Shown here one piece after another: positions 9,957 to 25,096 of a stretch of 64,000 nucleotides of DNA. A program made the translations under genes and the position numbers. The stretch is from Harmonia axyridis (Eukaryota; Arthropoda; Insecta; Coleoptera; Coccinellidae): NCBI RefSeq assembly GCF_914767665.1, contig NC_059501.1, positions 31,844,501 to 31,908,500 of the forward strand, given 5' to 3'. Numbering within the stretch: position 1 is the stretch's first letter; each line of letters opens with the position of its first letter. Under the pieces are notes generated by a model. It saw only the letters and a program-made list of their open reading frames with translations. It did not search any database and had not been told where the DNA came from.

Positions 9957-12900
9957 CTGAAAATAAAGAAGGAACGCTTGTCAATGAAAATGAAGAAGAT
10001 TTCTATGAAATTGTTATGAATTATTGCCAGAAGCACACAATGTTCATTGATAGTTTTCATTTTTCTTGATTTGAATTCATTTAGGGTCGTTAAATAGTAC
10101 CCTATTGCAAATTAAGAAGAATCGATTATGATAATTTAGCTATATATTCGAAATATCGAATGCTGAATAATTTAATTAATCAATTATTTATTTTTTGACA
10201 CGTGAATATTCAAAAAATTACCCTTTCCACAAATATCCACCAGAACTGTAATTCTTTGAGAATCATTATTCTAATCCTTCAACCTTTACTAGCTAGTTCA
10301 TCAAGTGTGGTAGAAAATAGAATTATGCACTATGCCGAATTTTCTCAACAAAAGTCACTCTTTATGTACCTATTAGCAGTAATGTATACACTATTGAACG
10401 AAATTCTTTACTTTTTGCGGAAATATTCTTTTATCAATTCCCAAAATTTATTTATATAAGAATTTTTATTGAACTTGACTTATATGTTTTTGCTTTTATT
10501 TATTAGAACAAATAGAACTAAAGGTAGGTCTCGTTATTTTCAGTTCTAAGAAAGGCAAAGAATACTTCATTTTCATTTAATATATGAATTATATTTGTGG
10601 ATATGTGTTATTCAGAATCTTTGGAAACTCGACTACTATCACAAATGTATCGTCAACATTCAGCCCATTATTTTTTATTTCGATTTCTTAATAGCTCAAA
10701 AGAAGATCTTTTGTACCCAGTATATCCTGACTGCTACAAATGATTTTTTACGTTTGTTCAGGTTTAATTCGATCTGGTCATAATTTTTTTTTTTTTGAGC
10801 TTTCAGGTTGAAAATATAATTCAGTTCCAATGGTAAGACTAAAAAATAGTAGCTCACCTTCAAATAATTTCGATCCATCGGGGTCACCAACTTTAGACTG
10901 AGAGCATCTCCAGCGTTTTTGATTAAAGATACAACCTCATCGTGAGAAGCCCATTTCACATCCTTCTCACCAATGGCAACGATGAAATCACCTTCTTTCA
11001 CTCCCCCAAACTGTAAATCATGAAAAAAACTATAGTTATGCTATATTTACGAAAAATAAATATCAAGATGTATCGCAAGCATCACGATTCCAAACATTTT
11101 TTTTTCGATATTGGTTGAGATTATTATGAAATAAATATTTAGACAACAAATTATTCATTTGATTTACTAGTTGATTAATTTATTGATAGAACAAATAGCC
11201 CTTTTATATCGATATATTCCATGTCTTACGATTATGGGCACATGATTATGAAATATTATTTCCTATATCTATCGATTACAAATGAACCGAAAATGGCTAA
11301 AGAAATACATCTGGGAACTCCGGAAAAACCTAGAGAATTTTAAATATACTCACTTCAGCCAAGGAATTGCTCTCCACAATTGCTATTATCACTGGAGCAT
11401 CGCCCCTAACAGAGAATCCGAATCCCTCTGTAGTCCTGCCCCTGTGGAGCTGTATTAATCTTGGTGCTGTCCAGTGCCTCTTCGCTGAAAAGATGGCTAT
11501 TGGCCCGAGGGATTTGAAAAGGTCGCTGACTCGGTATTGGGCAAAGTCAGGAGGCGTAAGATTCAGTTGGAATTTGGTAGCCGCTGTGAAAATTGATATC
11601 ATAAAGGAGCTGCTCATACATATTTTTGAGGGGATCTATTGTAAATCTAAATTTAAAATATCTAAACTTTGATCTCCCGTTTAAGTTTTGATATTTTCTA
11701 TTTAATGAATCATGAATTTTATATACAGGAGGATATTCCGTAATGTATTCACATAATTTATTCTTTAAGTGTAAAATCAGATTTTGAGCTGTTATTAAAC
11801 ATAATTTTTGGATAATCATAAGGTATCCTAAATTTGATGGTAGGTACTTCGAATTTAAGTACTTCATTTACTTCTATATTTTCAGTGTGAGTAATTCAAC
11901 AGACGAAACCTATGTAGTAAAATTTGAAATATTTTAAGCTAATCAAAAGAGTAGAAATTTGCTATGTTCAGATGGATTTAGTAGAATTGCAAGTCTACGA
12001 ACTGGTTAGTAGGAACTATAAATAACTCTTCTCTTAGCTGTCAAGGTTTGATACATTTATTAGAGTTGAGAATATTGAAGAATACTTTTCTGGAAAGTGA
12101 TAGTAGTAGCAATGAGTATTCAAAGAAAGTGTCAATTTTGGACGTCCTCCACTAAGAAGCTCTTTCTGCAACCTTAAGCTGATTCATTCTTAGAATGTCC
12201 GGGGAATATACTGTCAACGAGGGAATTAGGTATCAGAGAGCCTGGTCTTCTTTGATACAGTGAGATCTAATTATCTGATCTTATCAAGACCTCCTCACTG
12301 AATTCCTTACAGGACATTGCCGCCTTAGGAAGCACCTCATTGGAATGAGTCTAAAGGATATAGATGCTCTGGACAAAAGTCTTGTAGTGTGGTGTGGAAG
12401 TCATCCTAAATGCTGTAGTTCATTGAAACTGCAGGATGAGCTATAGACTAAGACAACTAATGGCGAGAATATCTCTGATGGGAGCATAATAGACCATAAG
12501 GTCTGCAATGAAACCCACCTCCAATCTAAATCTAAAAAATTTGCCTTGAACTGAACTTCAGGTTATCATATGTCGGAGCACTTTCCACATGAATATCTGT
12601 AAGGTCGTAAGCTAATCTCCTAGGACATATTTCAACTGTTCTCAGATAAGAAAGACAACACATTCCTCACATTGCCTTTCTTGAAGATATTTGGGAGTTG
12701 GAATTTGAAATAAGTAGCTCCCAAAGCAACATTGCTATGCTTTATTCTAGACATTTTTGTTTTTACGCTTTCTATCGAAGAAGGTTATATTTGGAAACTA
12801 ATGCTACAATATTCTGAAAAAAACAACCGAAGATGGCGTTTGAAGTCCTAGAGTTTTGTAAAAAGAAGAACTACATCGTAACATAACACAACTATAGGTA

Positions 12901-15900
12901 CTTACGCTGTATGTTTGGGGGATCCAGCATATCACTGAAGTCATCTTCACTTTCCGTTTTGGTGTACGCCTGTAACGTAACACGGTGAGCATTTCGAAGC
13001 ACTAGAGTGAGTGCTTGTTTACCCCTCAGTTCTCTGCACATCCTGTGCAGCCTTTGACATTCTTCTTGTAACACAAGTGCTTCCCTTAGGTGCGTCCTAC
13101 CTGCAGATGCAATGTTAAAGATAAATACTGTGAATATTTTTAATTGATCAGATAATAGTTATTTGTTTTACTTGACAGCAAAATAGTAGATTGACTGCGG
13201 CGGCTGATAGTTCATAGCCGAGCGTAGCCAGGCTAGGAATTCAGCCAAGGCTAATCTACTATTTTGCTGCAGAGTTGAATATATAACTTTTTTTCCGATT
13301 GTTTATAATGGTATATGTAGGATATTGTATTTGCAAATTATAATAATCCCCACAATCTTTTTATTTTTCCTGTAGTTATAAATTGACACGGAATTTAATA
13401 GAAATCGTAATTGTTGAAATTTTGTGGAAATTAGCAGTTTATTATTATTTATTTAAAATGAATTTTCATCAAGTGAAGACCGAATCAATCAAATATTGTT
13501 GGAATGGTTGGTTGTTATGGAAATGTATATGTCCTTAATAATTATAGTTTCACAACTTATGAAATATCTGACAGTTTTTTGGAAGAATATCGGATATATT
13601 CATATTATGGAGTATGGACAGTGATAGCAACTTAAGGCTCATTTTCACGGTTATAGTAACTATCGCGACATCACTCTCGCACTATCAAGATAGTAACTAT
13701 CGAGTAGTTTACATGGTTTACAGTTACTGCAGTTACTATCACGATAGCACTATCGTGATAGTGCTATCACCGTGAAAATGAGCCTTAAGAAGTACTTACT
13801 CCTTCAAAAATAGGAGATGTAGCAAAAAATATTGATTGTCAGAAAACGTCGAATGTTTTATTACCATTTAGAATAATCATTTTGCTGCCTAGGCAGGGAA
13901 AGCAATACTTTCCTGAATGATATGCGTCTGCAAAATTAATATTTGCTGTCAAACGGAGAAAAATGGTTTTTATATCACTATCAGATCTTTTATTCGTGAG
14001 TGATATCCTATTAGACTTAAATAAAACAAAATTGTTTCTTGATGAGAGATTATGTGAGAATACAATGAAGCAATTCATAATTCCTATAATGTAATTGTAA
14101 AACTTAGTTTAGTATATATTGTTCCCTAATTGGTGCAAAGTAGCTGTACTAAGCCATTGAGGAAGCAATTAAAGGCAAACTATCACAAAGTTTATTAAGG
14201 GAAAATCCTTACTAGCACCACCTGTTCATTTTACAGTTATGAACGTTGATTATTTCAACATGGACGTAGAATCACTATACTGTACTGGAATTGATTATTC
14301 CAATTTATTCTCGAATAATGAAATCATCAATGTATTTTTTTAAGCATTTGCAGGAATCTATTTCAGTTATCGCCATGAATACTCTTTGATATCTCCTATT
14401 GCCCAAAGTGGTATTTTGAGTTTTGCAAAGAGAAAAATTTCGACCAGAGCCTTACCCATGAAATTGAGGGTACGTGTAGACTGTAGGCATGTTAAATTGA
14501 ATAAATATTATCGTAATTACCTAAGAGTCGTCTTTCAGAATCGTCCTTTGGTATCCTTATGTCTAATTGAGTCGAGGCACATTCAACATGTAAAAATTGC
14601 AGTGTTTCTCTTGTGGCAGCGGATAGTTTGATTGCATCTTTATGTAGAACTCCTGTCGCCACGTGGAAATGAGCCATTGCACAGTAATACTCCCTCTTGA
14701 CCATGACTAGAGATATCCAACTGTAGGGGACATAATCGTGAACAGCCTCATGGGAAATCAAATGATGTACATGATTGTAGCATTCGGATAATTGAGATGC
14801 TTCCTGAGCCAAGTCAAGGCATATGTCCACTGATCGTTTTTCTTCTGACTGTAGTTCCAACTTTTCCAAGAGACATTCTCTGGCTTGGGCCTGTAAGTAT
14901 AAAGAATCATTGGTTACATTGCGCATTTCAATTTCCAGCAGTTGTACTAATCTAAATTTTTGTAGAACCCGATTATCGCATTGATAGTCAAGGAATATCT
15001 CCTCATATTTTTATTCCCTGATAATAATATCCATCAGATGTACAACTTTGCTTCCGCCGTTTTGCAATAGATGGCTGTGTGCAGTAAGTTGTAGTCGAAA
15101 TAAATACATGGTAGATGTCAATAAGCTTAGGTATTTGTAAACATAACGCAATTAAAATATTAGTCGATTTGTGTCTGCATCATATCAGTTATTCTCGATT
15201 AAACATGTCAGCTTTCGATCCAAATTCTCGTCATTTGCGGGAGGTTTTCATTTTCTGCTTTAATATGAAGAAATCTGAGGCCGAGGCTCATCGAATGCTA
15301 TTAAATACCTATGATGAGGCCACTATTAGTGAAATAACGTGCCGAGAGTGGTTTCAACGCCTCAAGAAAGGTTATTTTGACGTCGAAGACCAGTATGGCG
15401 GTGGAAGAGACAAGATTTTCGAAGATGCAGAATTCGAGGCATTACTCGATCAAGACTCGTGTCAAACGCAACAAGAATTGGCAGGATGATTGGGAGTTAA
15501 ACTGTTTAACTTTCCGACAATAGTGGGAAATCCAACAATTTCTACAATAAAAATAAATCCGGAATGTTGAATCTTAGACGCAAATTAACCATGCTCCGCT
15601 ATGGAGATGGAAGGTATATTGGACAGGGAATACTGAGTGTTATACTGATGATTCCATCGGTGTTTCCGGGATGAAACACCACAATCCTCGAATTTGGCTC
15701 TTTTAAAGAAAAGTTTGATAATCATTTACATTATTGAAGTTTCATCCATTTTTCAGAAATTATGGTGAAAAACACAAGAATTTAACAAATATTATTTTGA
15801 TTTTAATCTTAAGCTCTATATGGGCATCGTTTTCTTCGTACGAAGGCACTGCATTATGCCTTACGAATTCAGGCAGAATGAACACGCTAAAACAAAGATA

Positions 15901-18900
15901 TTATTTTTCGATCACAAAAAGTTTTCAATATATTGGTTACTCACTTCATCTTTCAAGTGTATCTCTACAATTCTTGGCCAGTGCTTGTTCTTATCGTTAA
16001 GAAGCTAAGAATAATTTGTTATTATCTTCGATTTATGTGTGATATATGGTGAAAACGGCAGATTACTCGGAATACTGGGTCGTAGATTTCACCTGACCAA
16101 TAAAAAATGGGTTCTCTTCTGACAAAAATGAGTTTTGAGGTTTTTCAAGGCTGACTTTGACATTGAAATTAACCCCCTGTATGTCTAATTGAATTTGTAA
16201 TTAACTGGGGAGAAGAATTGGAATATCATCTGATGGAAACTAAAAAATTAGAAATTTTGATGCAAAAATCTCAAAGTTATCAACATCGGAATGAAGCCCT
16301 TATTTGAGAAAAATTTAAGATTTTTCAGATTTCAAAGCCCTTTAGAATTCCATGAGTAATCTGATTCTGAATAAAAAAACTTACATTTGAAAAACGAAAG
16401 TAGGTATAATTTCCGGTGACAATGGAAATCGAGTAAATTTGAAGTTTTTTTTCAAGAATTCATTTCTCCCAACAAAGCTTAACTATAAAATTTCAAATGT
16501 TCATCTAGAGTCCATCTCTAATAATATTCTAACCGACGATCTTCGTGAATCACCCTGTATCGGTGTAGTGACACAATTTCCAAATGATAGTACATACATA
16601 GTTAATAGTTGGGGAAGAACGCGGTGGGGCAATAGTTATCATCCACTCGTTAATATGATAATGACAATTACCATAATTTTGGGTACGAAATACATTAACT
16701 GTTTCGTATCACTTCTGCTTCAATTTCGTTTAAATATCCAATACGATATTGATGGTTCTTATTATTTTTCATTGCTGTAATGAATATATGAAATGGATGG
16801 AAAATTATACTGAGCGACAAGGATAATAGGTACTTAATTATTAAAAATTATTCAACTGATTATGTTCCATTTGATGTTTCATCAGTTTTTCCAACTACTA
16901 TAAAAATATTTTTTTTGTGTATTGGGGATCTCTGCCTGGCAGGTTCGGACGTTGTTGAATAGCAGAGCTTTCAAGGGGGGCGGTATGTTGCGTCAAGTGA
17001 ATTTCACGCAAACTTTACGGGCAGTTGAATATTCAGAAAGACGCATTTAGGTCGAAAAACCAACCCCAGCAGGTACAGCGAGGGCTAAAAATAGAACAAC
17101 AGCATCCTTAGCGCCACGTTGGCGCTACATATGGTCACCCTGAAGTCACATCTAAGGGCGAGGAGCGAAGACGTGGACCAAACAGGGACCTGGATTGCGC
17201 TTTGGTATGCAAAATCCAAAGCGACGCTTAACATCCCCAGGAAATCGGGGTACCACCAGTACGCTCGTAGCTGTTACCTTGTAAGCATATAACTTGTACA
17301 GCCAAATTCAATATATTAGTTAAGAAATCCGGTGTTTCATTATCCCAATTTAATAGAACTACAGTTGATCGATTCAACCAAAAACATTGTTTCTTTTTGG
17401 TTATTTTGATTCAGGATTGATACGTTTAATAGCTCGATTGTGAAAACTACGATTGAAAATAATCGTAAAATAGCGTATCCAAATAATGATGGAAATATAT
17501 TCTTACCAGCATTAGTTGTACCAGCATCTCCAACATTTCTGGACCAAGATCCATAGATGGAGCATTTGTGAAGTTTTCGTGAATATACCTAAATGTTCCA
17601 GCAGCTCTTAAGAAACTATCTACAGCTGCGTCAAGGCCTTTGGAGGAACTTCTGTCTTGTTTAGCACCTATTTGAGTATATACAGCACCTATATTAAATA
17701 GCACACAAGCTTTCTCGAAGGCAACAGTACGTTGACAAGATGGCACACCTGAAATTGAAGGAAAGGAGTATTAGGTTTAACATATTATAGATACTGTTTT
17801 CGTTATGAAATGTCATGGTTGAAACAATTAATCAATGGGATTTCTTCCAATATTTGAAAAATGAGTATCAACGTGGACTCATGAGATTTTTAGCGTTTTA
17901 AGCATTTGAGTTTTTCGCCAACTGCATCTTCGCAAACCTCAAAAACTATATATGGGTACATATAAAATAACATATACCCTTAAAAGCTCATGACTCCACG
18001 TCAGAGTTTTCCTCATTTATTTTAAAAATTGATTTTTTTATGGTTCTGATAACGCTATCAAAACAAAATTCTGTATCAGCTTGACATCGTTATTTTGAAT
18101 ATACACACAAATTTCAACCCTATTAGATTTGAAGTCATGAAAATACTAGCAACTTCGTCTATTTGCTGATTGGGTCCTTGAAATGCATCAAAATGATTTT
18201 CATCGAAAAATCACCTTCATTGATGAGGCCCATTATCACTTCGGATGCTACGTTAATAAGCAGACTTATTGTATTTGGAGTTCAGAAAATCTAATTTGCA
18301 CCAATCTCATTTTTGAATAAGTAAGGACACACTCAAAAATGAGGCTGATGCTGGTGAATGATTGCGCTACCGAGCTATGACAAATGATAAATGGCCAGAA
18401 TTGAAAGATATAGATTTGGTCGAAATTTATTCTTAACAAGACGTTACTTAACACACAAACAATGAAACAATCGCAATTTTACAAGAAAAGTTTCCCGGCT
18501 GCGTTATTTCTCTAAGAGGTGATCACAAGTGGTCACCGAGATCTTGTGATTTGAAACCTTGAGACTTTTTTCTTTGGGGGCCACGTGAGAGATAAGTTCT
18601 ATGACAATGCTGCATCATCGATTTAAGAATATGGAATTTGTTATCGAGGCTATACAGCCGCAAATGTGCAAATTGAAAAATTTCATAAAAAGGATATGTT
18701 GCTGCAACGGCTGTCATTTGGCTTATCATTTTACAATATTATTGACATACCATACTCTTCACAATGAAATACAAATCTTTTGATTCCTTCAAAAAATACC
18801 TACTCGTTTTTTAAAATCATTATAAGACCCCCTATTGGTAAACCCTTTACTAACTGATTATAATGAAATAATAAATCAACTTCTCATAAAGACACTTCTG

Positions 18901-21900
18901 TGGTCTTCAAGGGCGCAGTTAGTGAATAAATGAATGAACATTCAAATGTGCCAGGCCAGGAATGTGCTTTACTAGAATTTATTTTCCACTGAAATTCAAA
19001 ATAATTAACCCATTATGTGAGTGTGTATTATGGCTGCAAATATTTGATTGGGTGACCACTCTGTTGTTTCGAACTTCAATTTCTGTAGTTTTTTCCAGTA
19101 AACAATCGGAAAAATGCAAGTTATACTTTCAGTATAAATAAGGAGATGAACAGAAAAAAAGCGAAAAACCTGCTGGTCTTTTGTCAGTATTTTCAAGACT
19201 CGATGAGAATTATTGCGAGTTCAGCGTTCTTTTTATTCATAAGGCGTTTCTCTCACCTGTGAGGGAATCGAACCATTCGAAGTATATCCCTAGGGATCTA
19301 TCGGGCGGAAAGAATCTTCTCTCCACAAAATAGAGTTGGTTGTAGTAGCGAAAAAGAAGTGATATACCGCTGGAATCTCTCAGGGGTGTCCTCATCGCCT
19401 GTCGCGTGTCCATGAACTCCACAATGGCGTCCTCGTATTTGGTTGCGTCCTCGCTGTAATGTTCCAGAATGAAATCCTTGAAAGGTTCGCGGAAGTCTAT
19501 ATCTTTCGTCTCTTTCAGACCTAATGGTATCATTGGCATGAGGGCGTCGGTACTGCAACAGAGAAAAATAAACTTACTTTCTTCGTTCAATTACCTGATG
19601 TATTAAACAAAAATAATTTTCTTTAATCTTGGTTTCAATGTACAGTAGAACCTCGATTATCCGTGCGCGCTTTATCCGGGCGGCGGATTCTCCGTGCGGC
19701 ATTCTGACAAGTGCAGCAGAGGTTGGCACGACACGTGTTCGACTCGGGGAATCCCCTATTTATGTATTCACTTATTAGTTTCGCCACTGACGCTACTTCC
19801 GTCTGACTCGTTTAAACGCGAACACAAAATGCAGCGTACCGGTGTTAATCAAAAGCGTAAGCGCAATGTTTTAACTATTGAACAAAAAATGGAAATTTTG
19901 AAACGATTTGAAAAGAACACAAGTGTTGCTGTGTTGGCTACAACATATAACATTGGAAAACAAACGGTTCGTGACATTATAAAGAAGAAAGCCGAATTAC
20001 AGAGCTTTGTAGCAAAAGCTGATAGTGCAAAAGCTATTTCGGACAGGAAATCTCTAAAAGGGTCTACATTCCGAGAGCTTGACGACGCTATGACCAGGTG
20101 GTTCTTGCAGAAAAGATCAGAAGGTGTTCCAATATCAGGACATATGTGTGCTAGGCAAGCTGAAATGTTCCACAAGGAGTTGAAAATTGAAGGAAACTTC
20201 TCAGCATCCTCTGGTTGGCTATACAGGTTTAAAAAACGTCATGGAATCAAGGGGAAAAATTAAGTGCAGATAATGTCGCCATGGTTGAATTTTGCTATGA
20301 TTTGGAAAATCTTATAAAGGAGCACGACTTGAGACCTGAGCAAGTCTATAATGGAGATGAAACTGGACTTTATTGGAAAGCAATGCCGCGACGAACACTT
20401 GCTGCAGGCTCAGAAAGTAGCGCACCAGGTTTCAAAGTAAGCAAAGACCGTGTAACAGTTTTATGCTGTGCAAATGCATCAGGAACTCATAAGCTTAAGT
20501 TAGCAGTCATCGGAAAATCCAAAAATCCAAGGGCTTTTAAAAATGTAAAAACATTGCCTGTTGATTATTATAATCAAAAGGCAGCTTGGATGGATAGAGT
20601 AATTTTTAAAAAGTGGTTTTTCGAAAAATTTATACCTCAAGTTGGAGATTATTTGCAAGAAAATAATCTTCCTCCCAAGGCTGTACTGTTACTGGATAAT
20701 GCACCATCGCATCCTGATGTTGAACAACTGAAGTCAGCAGATGGGAACATATTTGCAGCATATTTTCCTCCGAATGTAACATCTATTGCCCAGCCAATGG
20801 ACCAAGGCGTTATAGAGACAATGAAAAGGCTTTATAGAAAAGATCTTATGCTTCAAATGTTGGGAGAATGTGACTTTATGGAGTTTTGGAAACGTCTTAA
20901 TTTGAAAGAAGCAATTTATGCTGTAGCTCGCGCCTGGAGTGAAGTGAAAGCGTCTACAATTAAAAAAGCATTTTATAAAATAATGACTTTAGAAGATATA
21001 TCAGATGAGAAAGGTATTGAAGACGATAATGACTTAAATGAAGGTGAGTTATCAGTCGGAGACATAACATCTATAGCTTCCCATATCAAAGGTTTGGAAG
21101 AAATAGACAAAGGAGAAATTCAGGAATGGATAGATTGTGATGAAGAAGAAAAAGGTTATCAGATTGTAGATGTCGATTATTTGAATAATCAGACGTCCGC
21201 AGAAACCTCTGATGAAAGTAGTGATGACGATGAAAATAATTGCGTAAAAAAAATAAGTCATCGAGAAGCAGGGGATGCAGTAAATTTACTTATCCAATAT
21301 TTTGGAGATCAGCCTGGAATTGATGATATTCTTGAGCTTCAGCTTAGAAAAATGAAGGAGATTATAAAGTCTAAAATTTACGAATCCCAAAAACAAACAA
21401 AAATTAGTGATTTTTTCAAGTGATTTTTCAATGTGACATACATATATACATTGTTCAATGTACGTTTAGACATTATGTATAAATATTGAAACTGTTATTT
21501 TTTGTTACATGTATCTAGCATAACGTTTTTTTTCTTTGTTTTACACATGGCTTTGTCTAAATAAATGATTGAAAAATTAAAACAAGGTCTTTGGATTATC
21601 CGTGTTTTCGATTATCCGGCGAAGGCTCGGTCCCGACTGGCACGGATAATCGGGGTTCTACTGTATTGGGTAGTGGTTTGTTTATATATCTTCTATGGCT
21701 CCATGAGCATAGTAAGCTAGTTTTTTCAATTGTACCCTTCGAAATGCCAGAAAAAGTTGAAGATACTATTCTCCCTATTTGGTAAAGACCAAAAAACTGT
21801 TCACCACCGTTTTCGGAAATCAATCGAAAATGTCAAACTCTAATTTCTTGAAAAAGGAATAAGGTGTCTCTATTTCAGTATCGTAATGAGTTCATTACAG

Positions 21901-24900
21901 TTCTAAAAACAGTGCTGTAATGAATTCACCACAGCATCGTTTTCGGTTATATTTTACGTTTTTTGGTTGTCTATACTGACTTGTGAGTTATTTCAAAATT
22001 CAGAACGTACGATTCATATTCGAATTCTGTAATCTGTCAATTTTTGTAACAATTACACCAACTGCCAAGATAAAATACAAAATTCACTAGGATAAATAAT
22101 CCGAATTTTTCATTGAATTTTTTCAATATTTCACAAAACTCGACTGAAATAGAGAAAATACCGTCTAATACTCGTTGCAGAAGGCAATTCCAACACTCTT
22201 GCGTTCGAAATTTTCCATTCGTGTTGGAATATAAGCCCATTCTGCAACTTGTGTTATAATATACTATTATTTGATATGACATACCTACTACTACACCCAC
22301 CGGCAAAAAACTTGGCCACCTAAAATATTGCCAAAGTTCGTCGACCAAGAACATTCGTAATTTTTCATTGATTTTAATTATTTCTACGCCAAATCGGAGA
22401 TAAATTCTTTGGTATTGAAACAAAATCCAGTAAAGTTTTCCCAAACTTTTGAGAGATTATTTATACAGGGTAAAGAAAAACATGTATTTTTATTCCAATT
22501 TCTTAACACCCTGTGGAAATTTGTAGAGATCACGCTCAGTTTATTACCAAGACCATTCTTTTCGACATATTTCAGTTTTTATTTTTACTTGATATTTTGA
22601 TTTATTTTGTAGATATACTCATTCAAATAAAATAATAAAATATAATATAATAAAATATAATATTGTTTTAGGGATAACATTTTATTGGTAATGTTTTTAT
22701 ATCCAAATTTCAAATAAAAAGAAAAACATAATTAGCATTTTTTAATATTTCATATGCCCTCCTTCATCAGAAATAACTGGTCGCCGAGGCATCGAATTGA
22801 TAACACGAATGCGATTTTGAGAAATTGCAATCGGATTAAGATCTGTGAAACATGCAGGTTCTAATCGTTGGATATCAACTTCATCCTCATCTCTCATATT
22901 GGTTAACAATATTTGCTACATGCGGTCTTGCATTGTTGTGCATTAAAATGAAGTCATCTCCAACAAATGGAGCATAACGAACTAGGTACAGTTTCCTGAA
23001 GAACGTTTTGTATGTAACTTTGAGCATTTACAGTTCCGTTGAGCATTTGCTGCACTTGATAGACCGGCCTGTTCCACAATAGAGCTTGGCGAGTTTATAA
23101 ACATGTTTTTTCAACCTGTGAAAATAAGTTATCAAAATTTTGGATAACTTTTAAAGAGTTTGTTTGAATACCAGAGAATTTATCTTCAATTTGGAGTATA
23201 AACAATTGAAATCAATGAAAAGAAATCAGCAAAATAGGTGGCCGAGTTTTTTGCCGGTGAGTGTATTTGATTGACATGCCATGAATTGGTCAATGAAATC
23301 AAAAGAGTAATTTTCAACCACATTATTCATCGAATTAGGCCCCTTCCAAAATAATGAACTTACAGTTTTTGAACTCACTGCAAATTCTCTCTTGTTGCCT
23401 TTAATTAAATATATTTGTTTCTGTACGATGGTTGTTCCATAAAATTTACATGTATACATATTTATCTCGATATTTATTTTACATCAAAATATACAGAGTT
23501 AATAACATAGTAGAATAAATGTTTAATTATTGCTCAGAAATTAGAGCGAAATAACACAAGGAAATAAAAATTTGATCGATTTTTTGAAGTAAAGTGTGTT
23601 TCACAAAACATTATAACCCTTTATTATGTTCAATTTTTCAGAAGATTTCAGAAGAACGATAGTTAATAAAACAAATAGGTAACATTATACCTTCTTTATT
23701 TCGAAAGGAGATTATTTGGGTTCAACACTACAACAATGTCAGAAAATGAAGTTGACTAATGAATTGAAAACATCTCCAATTCAATGTCAGTAAGTTAATG
23801 AAAAATTTTAGTTGCTTGCGGCCACGTAGATCGTTATCCAACGTTTCCAACAATTTTTAGTGCGTACCTCGCCATAAATATCTTCTTCAATTTTGTAGAA
23901 AATAGAGATTGTATCCTCTGGACTCTTATTGAGCAATTCAATATTCGAAAGTTCAGTGTTCGATACAACTAAGTGAACTTCCTTTATTTAATTAACATAA
24001 AAAAGCTCAGTAATCAAATGAAATTATATGCTTCGAACGGCAGAATCTCAAATTGAAGACACAGCATCTATTAATCATGGTTGTTATCCTGCTCACAAAC
24101 CTATATTCAGGAGTATATAAAATATGAATAACGAAGACGAAGATTCATTTTTACTTTCGGTTCAAAATTTTCAAAATTCAGATATTGAAATGCACTTCGA
24201 ATGGATTGAGTAAATTATTAAGAATATTATGAAGAACAATACCTAGGTATCGTATTTTTTGTAGTTCGATGTTCTTTCAGAATTCTCATGGTTTAAATTG
24301 TTTCTCTAATGGCAGTTCATTGTTTCCGACCAGCGCGAAATTGAAAGTACTTTGATTTAGATCTCTAACAGTAAAATTTGAAATGAAGGAAAAATTATTC
24401 ATTTTTAATATCTTTGAACACTTTCATTTATTCGTTTCACAACTTTCAAAATTCCATTTTATAGCGGATATTGAGCATTTGATTGACTATTGTGGAAATT
24501 ATTTTTGTTGTAGGACATTTCAAGATACTAAGACTTGGATCATACAGAATATTCTTATTCGGAATGCTCTATAAACAAGGCTCATTCCAAAATAATACTT
24601 GAGAGGGAGTTTATGATAAATAAATAATATTAAATGTTTTTTCACTTTAACAGACTCAATTCATACTGAAACAAGTATTCTGATGAGTCAAAGAAATGCA
24701 TAAACAGCCTGTATTTTTCCACGCAGTTTTTTAGCCACAAATTAGTCTAAAAGTATTCCGTTATCGGTTTTTCAAGAAAGTCATTCGTTTTGAAGATATT
24801 GAGTAAATTGTAATCCATTCATTTATGGGGTGTCCCATTGAAAACACACCAACCCTTCTTTATGTCCATAGAACGATAATAATCAAGTTCTAATTAGATG

Positions 24901-25048
24901 AAACACCCTAGATATGACTGGATTACTATTATACAATGGCCATAATGCATACAATACAATACAATGAATTGAATCTAGAAATAAGAGAAAAATATTTATA
25001 TGTATATAAGGCATCCCATCACAAACTTAAGTCTAAAAACTCAAGAGA

Positions 25049-25096
<48 letters not shown>

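Noticed and set aside
14386..14631. Plus-strand frame opposite rhophilin exon 5
   Set aside because: Antisense shadow of a well-supported exon.
22037..22444. Minus-strand 135-codon frame
   Set aside because: It runs across the terminal repeat of the Tc1-like element at 22294 and has no family motif, so it is a chance fusion of flank and element.
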